Assembly (NCBI GenBank): GCA_027919835.1
Contig: JANVFP010000046.1
Coordinates: 124,001-188,000 of the forward strand
From: Lentinula raphanica
Lineage: Eukaryota > Basidiomycota > Agaricomycetes > Agaricales > Omphalotaceae
DNA length: 64,000 nucleotides
Direction: 5' to 3'
Shown here: in pieces, positions 46,691 through 57,973 of the stretch
Layout: every line of letters starts with the position of its first letter
Numbering within the stretch: the stretch's first letter is position 1
The notes under the pieces: generated by a model
The model's database searches: none
Seen by the model: only the letters and a program-made list of their open reading frames with translations
What the model was told of the DNA's origin: nothing
Made by a program: the position numbers and the translations under genes

Positions 46691-48073
46691 GCAGACCCAA
46701 GCGAAGGCGTGGTGGGAGTTTGAACTGCAGAGGGAGCAGACGTGTTCCATGTCGCATCCAGCCTTGCATCTCCCGTAGATGTTCCAGCCGATACATATTT
46801 TCTTGTGACCGCATTCGGGAGAACAGAGCTTGTTGCTGATCCAGAGGGCCCAGAGAAATCTACCGTCGCATTCGACTGAGTGCGAATCGGTACGGTGGCC
46901 CCGTTTTCCGCATCCGAGGCAGCAAGATGCGGGGCGGCTCGTCTTGCTGCCCGATGGAAAGGGCGCAGGATTCTGGTCGGAAGAAGAAGAAGAGGGATAA
47001 GGGGAAAACCTAGACTTCGAAGACGCGCCTTTTGTCGCGAGTTTTGATTGGTTTCCTCAAAGATTCTTCAGAACCTCTTCCTGGATAGAAGACTTCATGT
47101 CGTCCATTCGTTGGTTACTCATCGCCCTATCCCAAGCTCGGTTGAAAACGTCCATGTCGAACTTGTAGTTGTACATTGTTCGCTTCTCCCTAAGGACGAA
47201 CTCCTCCGGCTTCCAGTACCTATAGGTTCGTTCAGATTGTTCTTGGTTGAGGAAGTAAGCAAAATGTTGGGAGGCGAAGGTAAAACGGTTGCCCAATTCC
47301 CCTTCCTTCGATCTTTTCAACTCGTATTCACAGAAGTTTTCCGCGGCCTCTCTGAACTCTCCAAACAAAAGGTCCTCGAGGTGGAGAGGGCCATCTCCAT
47401 CTATTCCTAACTGCTTTCCGACAGCCTTGATGTCCAGAACAAAGTCCACCTTCGAACCGTCCCGGAACTTTGCTTTTGGCATCGTCTGGTGAAGCATTTC
47501 GATTCGAGTGAGGGCATCGTTGGTGAAGAAAGGAAGAGGGATATTGTGATGGTATAGTCCCGCCTTCAACAACTCGGCTGGTATGACGATCATCCTGCGC
47601 TTCGTTGAGGCCCAATCTACCTCCACCACGTTGTCGACCAAGTAAGTTCTGTCGTCTTCGACTCGGATTCCTCCAAGGTCCTTCTGTTTCTCCAGCTGCT
47701 TCTGCTTGTTATCCTCATCCGATCTCGTCTTCATCCAGCCCAGAGTGACTAAACTGAGTTTTGCCTTGAGACGTTCGAAGAGCGAAGGTGTAGTCCGGAT
47801 CATTTCCATTTCTTCTAGGGTTATCGTCACGTAGGAGGCTGAAGGAGAACCGGGTTTCGATGCGAGTCCCTGCTGCTTCAAAACATCTTTCTTCCTCCTT
47901 GCGCGATTCTTTTCCTCAATAGACTGATTCATGTCCAACCTGGATTCCAAGTCGAGCTTTTTGAGAGCCTCGATCAACTGAGGAGAAGAATGGGTTATAT
48001 GCGTCCTATTTGGGTTGCTCAAGGAAGTAGAAGTCGGTAGAAAAGGAGCCGGATTGTTTTCAAACTGAGTCAT
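46673..48073 (-). pseudogene. Ngaro gag-like ORF with zinc finger, one in-frame TGA
   Basis: From ATG 48073 (MTQFENNPAPFLPTST) to TGA at 47059-47057 (EEVLKNL), and then in the same frame for a further 127 codons to TGA at 46675-46673. The second part holds Cys/His clusters: CLGCGKRGHRTDSH, CSPECGHKKICIGWNIYGRC, CDMEHVCSLC, ending near HHAFAWVC. This is the expected nucleic-acid-binding end of gag. The internal stop sits in CTT TGA GGA and would be Arg if CGA. Programmed readthrough is a less likely alternative. Confidence 0.7.
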
Positions 48074-48110
48074 GTTGAATACAGGTATTGAGAAGACGAA
48101 ATACACGAAA

Positions 48111-48263
48111 TCCGACGAAATTGTGCGCGACGATGAGAGGCAGGAAGTAAGAAGCGATGGGCGCCTAATACAGAAACGTGAACATGCCGGCGCCCATGCC
48201 GGCCTCTCATCGCCTCGCTATCTTATCCTATGAGAAGCCTGCTCTGCAAACTTCTCTCGGAAT
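48111..48263 (-). repeat. Ngaro 5' repeat A1
   Basis: 153 bp from TCCGACGAAATTGTGCGCG to CTTCTCTCGGAAT. Matches A2 at 42732-42884 except base 48201 (G) against 42822 (A). Confidence 0.9.
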
Positions 48264-48730
48264 CGGATCCGATCATCAGATTTGCCTAGATACTGTCTAG
48301 ACTTGATGAGTCATAGTCACCTAGTCATCTGATTTGAGCGCTAAAGCCTGTCACTTGTGATCTCTGGTGACTTAGTTCTGATAAGATAGCTCTGGATAAG
48401 AGCTGATAAGAGTAGATAACTGAATCAGAGCCTAGAGGTGAAAAGAAGAAGAAGAAAATTATCTATTTGCCCTTGCCTGAGCTTTTATAGGCTATTACAT
48501 GCTCAATAAATCACACTGAATCAATTGGAATCTTGAAGTACTACTTTGAAGCTACTGGATTGTTGTGGAGTGCGCTGAGTTGTTATGGAGTGCGCTGATT
48601 TTATGGAGTGCGCTGGCAAAAGATGCCAGAGTTCCGGCTGAAAGGCATTGAGTTTGAGGCGCTGAGGAATTGATGAGGTGCTGAGTAATGTACAAGGCGC
48701 TAATAATAATTGTACAGAAATAACGTCATA

Positions 48731-49846
48731 CTCAACTCTATCTCAACTCTTCTCAAACGTTTCTTGTTGAATCCGCTTACAACGTTTCATGGATGCTGTC
48801 CATACTATGAACAGAACGAGTGAAAGAGGCTGAAGTGGTAGGAGGACCTTTGGATGTTGCATTAGTCGCATTTGAACAAAGGTGTGTTCTCTTTTGCTCG
48901 AGCCTCGTTGGATATTCATTCGTTGAATTCTTTGATAGAATGCGACAAACACTGGCTCATATCTCGCTCAGCTGATTTACCTACCATAGAACTCATACCG
49001 ATGTCATGAAAACTCGGAACATCATCTCTGCTCGATGCCTCCACGAAGCTCGAGTCGTGGCTTGACAGCCCAGAAACTTGAAGGTGACTGTGAGGTCATC
49101 CACGTTTCTCTACGTACCTGATAGATCTACCTTGTCTCGAAGGAGAGCGAAAATTTGAGACCCTATGGCTGAATAAGTAAACGGAGACGGTGGAGATGAT
49201 GGAGAAAGAGCCTTCAAGATGTCGAAGAGTACTTCAAGCTTGAAGCTCCGTCCATATTACTCGACCAACCGGCGCTGTTTGAGCTTGCTAGTTATTCGGT
49301 ATGCATCTTTCGACATCACTTAGATCCAAAGTTCAAACTTGAGTCTTTAGATCAAAAGAGCTGTAATCAAGCGAACGTCTTGACGATATCCAGCAAGAAC
49401 ACTTACAAGTGCTAATCCGGTTTTCTCTCATACGGCGCGACCAATGTTCATGCATCGAATCAAGACGAGGAGATATGATAGGTAGCGGAGACGTCCACGA
49501 ACAAAGAAACCACGATTGTCATCAAGACAATGGGAAAACACATGTGCCGCAGACACGTTCCGTGATGTTGGCCACCCTCCAGACAAAGGAAATGGACGCG
49601 CTCCAGTGGTTTTTGGCCACATTAGGAAAACGATGAAGGAGCGTGACCGGGCCTCATTGTTCGTCGTTGATTAAAGAGTGGTTTAAACCACCTGAACGTC
49701 ATCTTGGACTTGAACCAGCATCTTCCTTCTATCTTCTGTGTTAATTCTCTCTTGAATCTTGCGCAAAAGTGAGTCCAAACGACGCTATCCTCAGTCGACG
49801 TTGAGCTCATACCTCCTTCTGACAGAAAATATTCAGCGATTTTGCG
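48731..49846. other. Intergenic, nothing recognised
   Basis: Between the right arm of the nested element and the start of the coiled-coil gene. Short ORFs only. Confidence 0.45.
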
Positions 49847-50887
49847 ATGAGCAGCTACTATCATCCGTTTTTCAACGCTCAACATGTAGTTTCAACACTC
49901 CCTCAGGAGACGACATCGAACGGTTGCCCGTGCTCTGCTTGCGTCTCCGCTGCCTCCGCTAGAGATCATCACACAACCATTTCCGCATGGCTCGAGTCTG
50001 TCCCTCGTCTCGATCACTCCGTCGGTCGAGGAGGCAGAAATACCCTTCCTACCGATCAGACCACACCACTCACCGCCTTCGGGACATCCTTCCTGAGCCT
50101 AAGCACTAGCAGCTCAGAAGTAGACCCCCACGAAACCACTGACCAATTACCGACCTCTTTCGGGTCGTCTTTCCTGAGCCTGAGCACTAGCAGCTCAGAA
50201 GTCGACCCACACGAAGCCGCCAACGCCAACGGCCTCGACTTACCTTTATTCCCTCACGACTTCGACTCCATCCCCCAACACAGACAAACCGAGATCCATC
50301 GTCTCGAAGCCGTGTACGAGGATTATTTCGAGCCGTTCGGCTCTCCACAGGAACGGGCGATCGTCCAAGCTACATTCAACCTCCTGCTTCGCAAGAAAGA
50401 GGAGGAAGAGCAGCGAGCGAGGGAGAAGGAAGCGTTTAAACAACAACGCCAACGAGCTTTGTTGGAAAACCTTGTTAGGGAGGTCGAGAGCCAATTTAAG
50501 ATTGCGCCTGCACCTACCGTAATCCCTTCTCGTCTCCCTCCGAGCTCGAGTCGACTCGGTTTCCAGGAATTTCCGACAAGCCAGTTTTACACCGAGCTCG
50601 TCACGAAGCTGAACGAAGTCAAGCGACGCGAGGATATGTACGAGATGGGTATCGAACCCCAATGGCCACCCGGTGAACCGACGACTTTGGATTTCCCTCC
50701 TCCGGACGAGATTTTTCGGCTGTATAGAGTTCATACTGCGCAACCGCGACCGCGACCACCTGCACCGGTCAGGCGCAAGCGTAAGGTTCACCGTCGTTTG
50801 GCGAGGTCGTCTGCACGCGAGAACCGGGCGACTTGGCCGCCAGAGTCGCCTCCCGCGTGGATGCTTCCTGAGCCGAAGTTTGACTGA
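49847..50887 (+). CDS. Hypothetical coiled-coil protein, 346 aa
   Basis: A single-exon frame from ATG 49847 (MSSYYHPFFNAQHVVSTLPQ) to the stop at 50885-50887. Residues about 70-120 contain two tandem copies of a Ser-rich unit (SFLSLSTSSSEVDPHE). Residues about 145-215 form a charged helix, probably a coiled coil (LEAVYEDYFEPFGSPQERAI, then KKEEEEQRAREKEAF). The C-terminal third has a conserved-looking block (EDMYEMGIEPQWPPGEP) and a basic tail (RRKRKVHRRLARSSAREN) that could target the nucleus or nucleic acid. A decayed paralogue at 39844-40312 shares the middle and later blocks, which supports the frame. No known family recognised. Confidence 0.6.
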   Translation: MSSYYHPFFNAQHVVSTLPQETTSNGCPCSACVSAASARDHHTTISAWLESVPRLDHSVGRGGRNTLPTDQTTPLTAFGTSFLSLSTSSSEVDPHETTDQLPTSFGSSFLSLSTSSSEVDPHEAANANGLDLPLFPHDFDSIPQHRQTEIHRLEAVYEDYFEPFGSPQERAIVQATFNLLLRKKEEEEQRAREKEAFKQQRQRALLENLVREVESQFKIAPAPTVIPSRLPPSSSRLGFQEFPTSQFYTELVTKLNEVKRREDMYEMGIEPQWPPGEPTTLDFPPPDEIFRLYRVHTAQPRPRPPAPVRRKRKVHRRLARSSARENRATWPPESPPAWMLPEPKFD

Positions 50888-51411
50888 GATTCGTAGGACG
50901 TGGGGGTGGTGGTGGGCGGCGTAGACGTGTGCTACGCACTGTCGAGCGAAGATTGGGGGGATGGACCTCTGGTTGTACGTTGAACAAAGATGGATAGATG
51001 GATGGATGGATGGATATGTGCACGGATCCACTTACCGCTTTTTGTCGGATGATTGATTCCAGGAAGAGCAGTACATAAGAAGAACATCGTTCACACATTT
51101 TCTATCACCATATTTCATGTATACTTACTGTGCTTGTACCTTGGACAGTTCAAGTAAAGGAAGCAGAAAGAGAATGTATACATCATTACAACCCAAGGTT
51201 TGCCTTGGAATATACTTCGTTCGCTTTTCGATATTGCTGACAAGGATCGATATCAACACAACAAGCCTGTCGTCGCACAGGATATGTATGTCGGTGACAT
51301 GAAAACGGAAGAGGCCCACTGAGAGTCAAAACGTATGAGCCGAAGGGAATGTGTAGTATACTAAGGAGGTATTTGTATTTTCTTCTAAATAAGCAAAGTC
51401 AGGCCCAACCT
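50888..51411. other. Intergenic; GGAT microsatellite
   Basis: A short (GGAT)n run with variants lies at about 50990-51016. Nothing else recognised. Confidence 0.55.
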
Positions 51412-52817
51412 TCAAAAAATAATTTGTGCAAGGCCATGGTCAGTCAACTGCATTTCCATACAACCGATTAACTCACTGAATACATCTGAACCCATCCAAT
51501 AACCTAGATGGAATGCCTGCTCTTGTCTCAAACCAGATGACTTGGATCTTCCACGATATCGACTACCATGACATGGCTCATCGTCACAATACCTATCTCC
51601 TCCTTTTCCCATCTTGCCGATAAAAGGCATGTTCTGCCCATAGAAAACGTTACCGAAATTCTCTCTGATAGATTTGTCCATGTTCGAATTGACGGTGTAA
51701 TTTCCATTGATATTTTGTATAGAAACGTTTCCCTGGATAGACCCAGGTTTGGACACGAGTGTGGCAAATGGATTGTTTGATTTCACGCGCAAAGGGGATT
51801 CCGATTCAGGATACTCGGAAACCGGTGGCAGCAAAGTCGACTTTGGCGACTGTGTGATAGGACCTCCAAACACAGAACCTTTTTGCAAGTCTTCGTGTAT
51901 AGTGGTCAATTTTTCTCGAACTGACTTGTGTCGATCAGCCTAGATGAAGGCAAATTCATATCAGTGGCGATGAATTTCACAGTCATTGCAGAACATACAG
52001 CATCCTTTTCCATCTGATGTTGTTGCGAAGCTATATTTGCCACAGAATTTCGAAGTGTTATGAGCGATTGTAACTAAGCACGCGGCTCACATGAGAATCG
52101 AAATCCATCTAAAACCTCGACGAGGGTGTAAACATACCTGAAACTTATCTTTTGCTTTGTTCAATTGGTCTCGAAAGTCCTGTATCACGAGAAGGTCTGA
52201 TCTGGATGAGATGAACCTTCGAATCGGCGCTCTCGATCTTACGCCCTTGATCCATTCATTGATGCGCTCGAGAGTTCTGTGGATATCAGGACGATGAAAT
52301 CTGATTGTAGACGGAAGACACTGACTCGATCAACTCTTGAATCTGATTGTTCAGCGTAGGATCCAGAGAGAACGAGGATAATTTTTGTGGTGGACCAGAG
52401 TCGGAGTTGATCGAATGTAATTCTTTATATGTATCCGAGACCGTACACACCAGCTCGTATATCGTTTGGACCAGCTGTCCCAATACAGACTGGTTTTCCT
52501 TTGCCCCCTGTTGAGATTCGGTTTGAATAAAATGAAGTTCTTGAAAATTGAATACCCACCTGAACAGCGTCGAATATGCTCAACGCCACAACAGACAGGC
52601 TTCCGAGATATGGTGTTGGTGCATATTGTGCTCCAGCAACAACAGTACGCAGAACTTGTTCAGTTATGTCCCAGCATGCAGAGCTGAATGTACTACAAGT
52701 ACGAGATGGTTGATGAGCTGCTGCATCTTTGATGTCTGCTACCCCAGACCCAATATTTTCTGTGGATAAGTTGCTGGTACTCTTTAGGCTGGATTGACTA
52801 AATCCCTTGTCTGACAT
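51412..52817 (-). CDS. MLKL/HeLo-like four-helix N-terminal domain protein
   Basis: Five exons (minus): 52560-52817, 52326-52507, 52138-52276, 51999-52073, 51412-51939; 393 residues. Exon junctions were chosen by GT/AG and frame; the second donor is GTCAGT within codon Glu. The region from about residue 45 to 185 looks like the helical N-terminal module of many basidiomycete STAND and kinase proteins, related to the MLKL/HeLo bundle: TPYLGSLSVVALSIFDAVQG, SVLGQLVQTIYELVCTVSDT, NNQIQELIETLERINEWIKG, VIQDFRDQLNKAKDKFQLQS. In that family it can bind membranes in regulated cell death. After a helix (SVREKLTTIHEDLQ) comes a polar region with an Asn/Gly-rich stretch (GNVSIQNINGNYTVNSN) and a Gly/Arg segment. 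No NACHT or kinase domain follows, so it is either a stand-alone module or an incomplete model. Function is inferred from resemblance only. Confidence 0.6.
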
Positions 52818-55800
52818 TGCTTTGAAGCTTCAATAGTGGTAACCTGCGGTGTTTGCAAGGGGGATTGCGGTAGACTGAGAGGAAACATGAACAGAAGGAA
52901 TCCCGTTTTATAATCAAGTTGTTGATCACGGGTGGGCTGTCAGTAGTTTCCCAGGGATGTGCACGAAATTTTCGACTGCTTTGTACATTCCTCAATCTGA
53001 CTTCATACTCCTTCTTCATGAAAATTTTGAGTTTCCAAGAGATGCTGTTACTGAATTGGTTCAACTGGAGACATTGGTATAAAAGTGGCAAGATGAAAAC
53101 AGCTGTAAGGGCATCGCTCTGTGTGCGGTTATTTCGGTGTCGATGTTAGCAGCCCGATCACTAATACATAGTAATCATTTTACACTCCTGTTTTGAGGCT
53201 GTTCTGTGTCCACGCTTAGTCCAACATTTGAGTCAGAACCTATATAAATACTCACAGCTTTGATCAAATGGCAAATTCTAGAGTTTTCCCGGCGCTTGCT
53301 ATGTCAACAACAGCTTTCCACACCTTTGATTTCCCAGCGAATCTAACTCAAGGCGTACAACACTAGCAAACATTAAAGAGCCTACGATGTTTGATTCCGA
53401 TGATTCTTACCTCTGACAGTGGGCGTTAAAATCTGCTAGAATTGCTAGAATGAGAAAGAATTAACGCTCGTAGACGATGTAGAGTCATACAGCGTTAGTG
53501 TCTTCTTACTCACAAAGTTCAGTCATGTCCTTTAGACCCAGAATCTGGCTAAGACTTCCACAAATCTCTCGTAGTCTGCTGAAAGCCCAGCTGAGCTCGA
53601 GACTTTCGAGCTTGAAGCTTTGAAGTATCGAGAATGCGGTCATTTTCCCCGAGTGTGTGGCCACCATCCGATTCCAGTTCTTGAAACTTGCCGCAAAAAC
53701 CAGTAACCCATAAGTATATCGTGTCTTTGTGATAACTGAACACTGTACTACAACGGAGAATTGATCCATAGTTAACAATGGACATGCTTACCATTCAACT
53801 CGAATCTAACTGTTCTTAGTACACCCCCCCTCTTTGGCCGAGAGACACATAGTTCCGTATCTCTGCGAGCAATTCCCTGTATGCATGCATTCCAAAAGTC
53901 GAGGTCTTAAGGTTCAGTATGCTTGGATGGAAGTTGAGAAGGCAAGCCTTGCTTTGATACAGCCCCCTTGTCCACGAACACTTGACGTTGAACGTTGATC
54001 GTTCGATGACTTTGAAGGCCAAGTATGTAAAAGGGAACAGATCATCCCTATGTGTTGAAGGTTGTGACTTTGTGCATTCGTCCGTGTCGATAGGTGTCGA
54101 TGGCGCGTGACACTTTGAGGCTTTTCCGAGTACGATTTCGTGATCTCGAAAGGTGCGCTGCATGTTGAACCTTCGCACCTTCATTATCTCCCCTTACATC
54201 CCATACTTTCAACACAGCGTTGATGAACATTAAAAATGGATAGAACCATCGGAAAGATAAACGCCACGAATGGACAGCAGATGCCAGATACAAGGTTGGC
54301 ACGGTGACTCTAGTCTCAATATAAGCTTTACAGCACAAACTGCGATGCTAATAAGACCCTCACTTACCCTCAGAGCGTCCAACCTTCACTGAGCTAGTTA
54401 GTTGAAAGTTCCAGGTGGTAGTGATACCGGTTATAGCGTGCTGTTGAGCAATTACGTTGGCACCTGAGCGACCTAAGCTTTGAAGGGTTTGAACCCCAAA
54501 GACTCCTCTTGAAGCTGCGGCTGCGGCTGGATGGCCAGAACCCAGGAGTGATCATCGCTAGACTCCAGTGCGTCGAAAGTTGGGATTTTGGTCAGGTTCA
54601 ACGGTGTTCTAGTTGGTCAGAGGCCAGAGAGGTGTACTCGTGGTTTGGTAGTGGTGAAGGTATAGGAAAGAAACGTCTTCAACACGTGTTGGGGGCGAGT
54701 CAACGGTTGCGACCATGATCAAGGCTGATGCATTGATGAGCCGTGAGCGCCTGAGCGCCTGAGCGTTTGAGCCGAGCACTTCTTGCTGTACATAAAACCC
54801 CTTTTCAGCTTGCATTGTTCTTCACTCATCTGGCCTTCTGGCTTAAATTGAGTGTAGTATCTGTCCTCAAATTTTGACCACTATAACAAAGGCACCACCC
54901 TCTCTCTGTGGTTATCATTTTTGCCGCCCCCTGTTTGTTCTGGCCTTGCTTCGCTTGAGCCAGCCTTGGAACACGGTGGCCTTTGCGTTGCGAAGGAATT
55001 CTCTTCCATATGATTCCTTCCTTCCCTTTCTATCGCTTTTGTCTTTCGCAGAGCTGTCTGTTTGGCAGTGAGCGAATCAAAGCTTGAATGGATGTCATTG
55101 GGAGATGTGATTCTCATCATGTACGTTCTAATTCTTTGAGGAGACTGACGCCCGGAAGGTCGAAGGAGATCAATATCATTTGAGTTTTCAAGAGAGCATT
55201 TCTAAGATCTGACCCAGGATATCTCGAAGACTCGTCCCAAGCATCAGAAGGTTCGACTCAGGTTCGGTACACATGCACGACAGAAGTCCTATTCACTACC
55301 ACTAGTTTCTCATTTGAAGTCACACTCCGAGCCCCGTAGAGATTCATGCATTCATATCCGATCCTAAGGGAGTTTTCGTACAAGCGAGACCTCGTGGATC
55401 TTACGGATAGAAGCAGAAAACTGTGAACGTTGAATGCATCCTTCAAAGAACCAGGAAGAAAAGCCCTCTATTGGCCGGTCCCAGCCAAAGTGTGCCTGCC
55501 GTCTACGAACTCGAACCCATGAGCTAGCCAAGCTTTACAGAACTTGATCAGAGGCAAAGGCAGAGGCAGAGAGGATGGATCTTGGTCATGAGTCACTCAG
55601 ACGCGTATCGCTGTCACTGTGTCGTGTGGTCGTTGGACCTATTGCTTCTGCACATAGTCAGCCACAATCCGAACTTCTTCGCGATATCGTGAAATCGACG
55701 GTATAAAACCGACCCGGAGATACGACCGGGTCAGTGTCAGTGACGGTGACGAAGGATAGCGTCCGTGAGCCTACTGCACAGGATCCTAACCGGAATACGA

Positions 55801-55859
55801 TATCAGATTCATTGGGCATTCAGATTTTCCGAAGAGCTGAGTAAGACTAGCACTCACCC
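52818..55859. other. Long stretch without a supported gene
   Basis: Several ORFs under 125 codons on both strands (for example 53506-53778 and 53816-54184, minus). None shows a recognisable motif, a splice-linked continuation or a related copy in the window. A hairpin GGGTTTGAACCCC at about 54487 lacks the rest of a tRNA. Confidence 0.45.
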
Positions 55860-57830
55860 GATGCAATTGACATCCTATGATGGAAAATTTTCGATCCCCC
55901 GAGAACGCTCTCGTGCGGAGTTCTACATTGAAACCGGATATGAATCCCTCCCTCGGTATCCAGTTGAAACAACGCGGTAAAGCCTCCAGCGCCTCCAGCA
56001 TGGAGAAGCAGATGATGAAAACATCGGGTCATCGACGGTTTTGATAATGGGATCATGGATATTGCGATGCCCTCTGAACACGGCTTCGGTTCGTCCTTCC
56101 GCCCTCGTTGATATACTCCATCCTTCTCTCCTGTAACACCGGCGTTCACACCCGCTCTCCTCTCGACAAACCTCCTTTGAGATTAGATAAGCACTAATTG
56201 AAGCGCTTCACGGTATCATGGGACAGTTGGTCAACGGGCAGGGGTGTGAGTGAAGGGCCAGACGCTATGTAACGATCTCGGATTGTGTTCGAGGCTCGAA
56301 CTCAAGCTCCAGCTTGACGAGGCCTATGGTCGGAGACGAGGGCAGACGAGACAAGGGGTCCATGGGAAGGGTCAATCCAATCATGTAACGACAGTGGACA
56401 CGTATGAACCCGATGAGCTTCAGGATAGAGAACTACATGGGTAGCCCACCGACTGACTCTAGGTGATGACGGAGGAGATTGTGTCCCTGTTCCTCGGCTG
56501 CGGCGGCGGCAGAAGAGGAGTGAAGAGGGAACACAACAAGTCGATCGATCGATGTGCATTGATTTTCGATGGTTGGGAGAAGGTGTAGTAGGCCCTATGT
56601 AGGAGGAGTATTGATAACTCGATGACCCGCGAGGTAAAGCTAACAACTCCTGTGGGGGATGGTGTTGGTAGATGGAGAGGGGACGGGACGTTCTTCCATT
56701 CACATTCACCCGACGATCAACACTTTTCCATTCCCCGAGAACACCCGTACCGAGTTTTGAACCACATGCCGATACGATTCTTATCTCTTCTAGAGTATAC
56801 GATTGAGAGAAGACCAAAGACGATGAAGATGAAGTCATCGAGAAATAAGATAATCGTCTTCGAACCATAGGCTGCAATCCTTTGTCAGAATATGCATTTG
56901 CTGATGCAAAAACTGATTGATGAACGTTAGAGATAGAGGCATAATCATGAGTAGCACATAGACTCACAGTAGAAGGAAGGGACTTGAGTGATCAATCTGA
57001 ACGCATGTTCGGTTCGTCCTTCCTCCCTTCAACTTTACCCTCGCTCACGCCACTGGACTATCACACACACTCCTCTTGACGAGCCCTCATCCCGAGTCTG
57101 ATGAGCATCAATCGAAGTGTTTCATGCTAGTATCGAATGACCCATTAACGGGAAGTAGGAAGTGTGCGCGTGGCTCAAGCTCAAGGTTGACGAAGCTTGT
57201 ACTTGGAGACGAGGGCAGACAATGTCTCGTGGAGTCCAGGCTCATGGGTTGAACTCGAGCTCGACGAAGCGTATGCTCTGAGACGAGGTCAGAAAATGGA
57301 GAAGCGGTTCGCGGCGGCGCGGCGGGAGTGATGAATCATGCAACGACAGTGGACATCTATGAGCCTGACAGTGGGGTACTACGTCGGACCCCGGTGAGTA
57401 GCCTATCGACTGACTAGGTGATGATATTTGCGAAGAACAAAGAGCCCGAGGGTGACGAAGGAGAACTTGGCTGCGGTGGCGGCAGAGGAGGACTGAAGAG
57501 GAAACATAACTCGGAGTTGGCCGTTGCTCATCTAAATTCGATGGTCGGAACAAGGTGTGTGAGGCTCTACGGATGAGTATTGGCAACTCAATGAGCGAAG
57601 TCGTATATATAACGACTCTTGTGGAGCATGGTGCTGGGTGAGAGGGAGGGGAGGGGGACCTATCCGAGCAAGCTCGTCTTGAATCTGTCCTTCTTTCCTC
57701 TCTCCTTCCTTTATTGATTTCGTCCTTCCCTCCTTCAACACTCGTCACACCGCTCGACACCGTTCGACACCGTTTGCGCTCCTCCTGATGAACCCACTTC
57801 CTGTATCGAGTCCGGTTGGCTTGTTTTGCG
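55860..57830. repeat. Degenerate tandem repeat, unit about 0.7-0.9 kb
   Basis: Related segments recur in order: GGTTCGTCCTTCC with its following 150 bases at about 56090 and 57010, and a weaker partial match at about 57690. A CCCCGAGAAC-containing block occurs at about 55897 and 56735, and GCGGCGGCAGAAGAGGAG against GGTGGCGGCAGAGGAGGA at about 56500 and 57475. Two to three diverged units follow each other. ORFs of 221 and 172 codons on the minus strand (56302-56967, 57242-57760) are not conserved between units and are probably chance. Confidence 0.55.
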
Positions 57831-57973
57831 AAGTCAACGGAGGTCTTGTGAAGGAGTGAGAGGGAATGGGAGTTATATTAGGCTGTTGTTTTTGCATATG
57901 ATAAGTACAGCTCTGTCAAGGGCTCAGCGCTCAGTGCTCGGTGGAATTTGCGATGAGGGGCGAGTGGAGGACA

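Larger units (their letters stand above)
42567..48263 (-). mobile_element. Ngaro-type tyrosine-recombinase retrotransposon
   Basis: About 5.7 kb on the minus strand, in the order repeat A1, gag, reverse transcriptase, RNase H, tyrosine recombinase, repeats B1-A2-B2. The A1 ... B1-A2-B2 split direct repeats and a tyrosine recombinase in place of an integrase define the Ngaro group of DIRS-like elements. The A copies (153 bp) differ at one base and the B copies (93 bp) look identical, so the copy is young. However, in-frame TGA codons interrupt gag and the RT-RNase H ORF. Flanks on both sides share an imperfect TCCGATCA-TCAGAT string, which may be target sequence. Confidence 0.85.
42164..48730. 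repeat. Element with inverted termini that hosts the Ngaro insertion
   Basis: The left arm from 42164 (TATGACGTTATTTCTGTAC, then repeated AGCGCC/CAGCGC motifs) is the reverse complement of the right arm ending at 48730 (GGCGCTAATAATAATTGTAC ... AACGTCATA). Pairing is good over about 130-170 bases (42164-42300 against 48560-48730). The arms contain many GCGCT/AGCGC motifs, as in subterminal transposase sites. The Ngaro element at 42567-48263 sits between them, so the original element was about 0.9 kb and non-autonomous. I could not define its target duplication. Confidence 0.6.

Noticed and set aside
54480..54500. GGGTTTGAACCCC as a tRNA T-arm
   Set aside because: No acceptor stem, D-arm or anticodon arm can be built around it.
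56302..56967. 221-codon minus ORF, and the 172-codon ORF at 57242-57760
   Set aside because: They lie in related tandem repeat units, but their frames and translations do not correspond between units, so they are chance ORFs.
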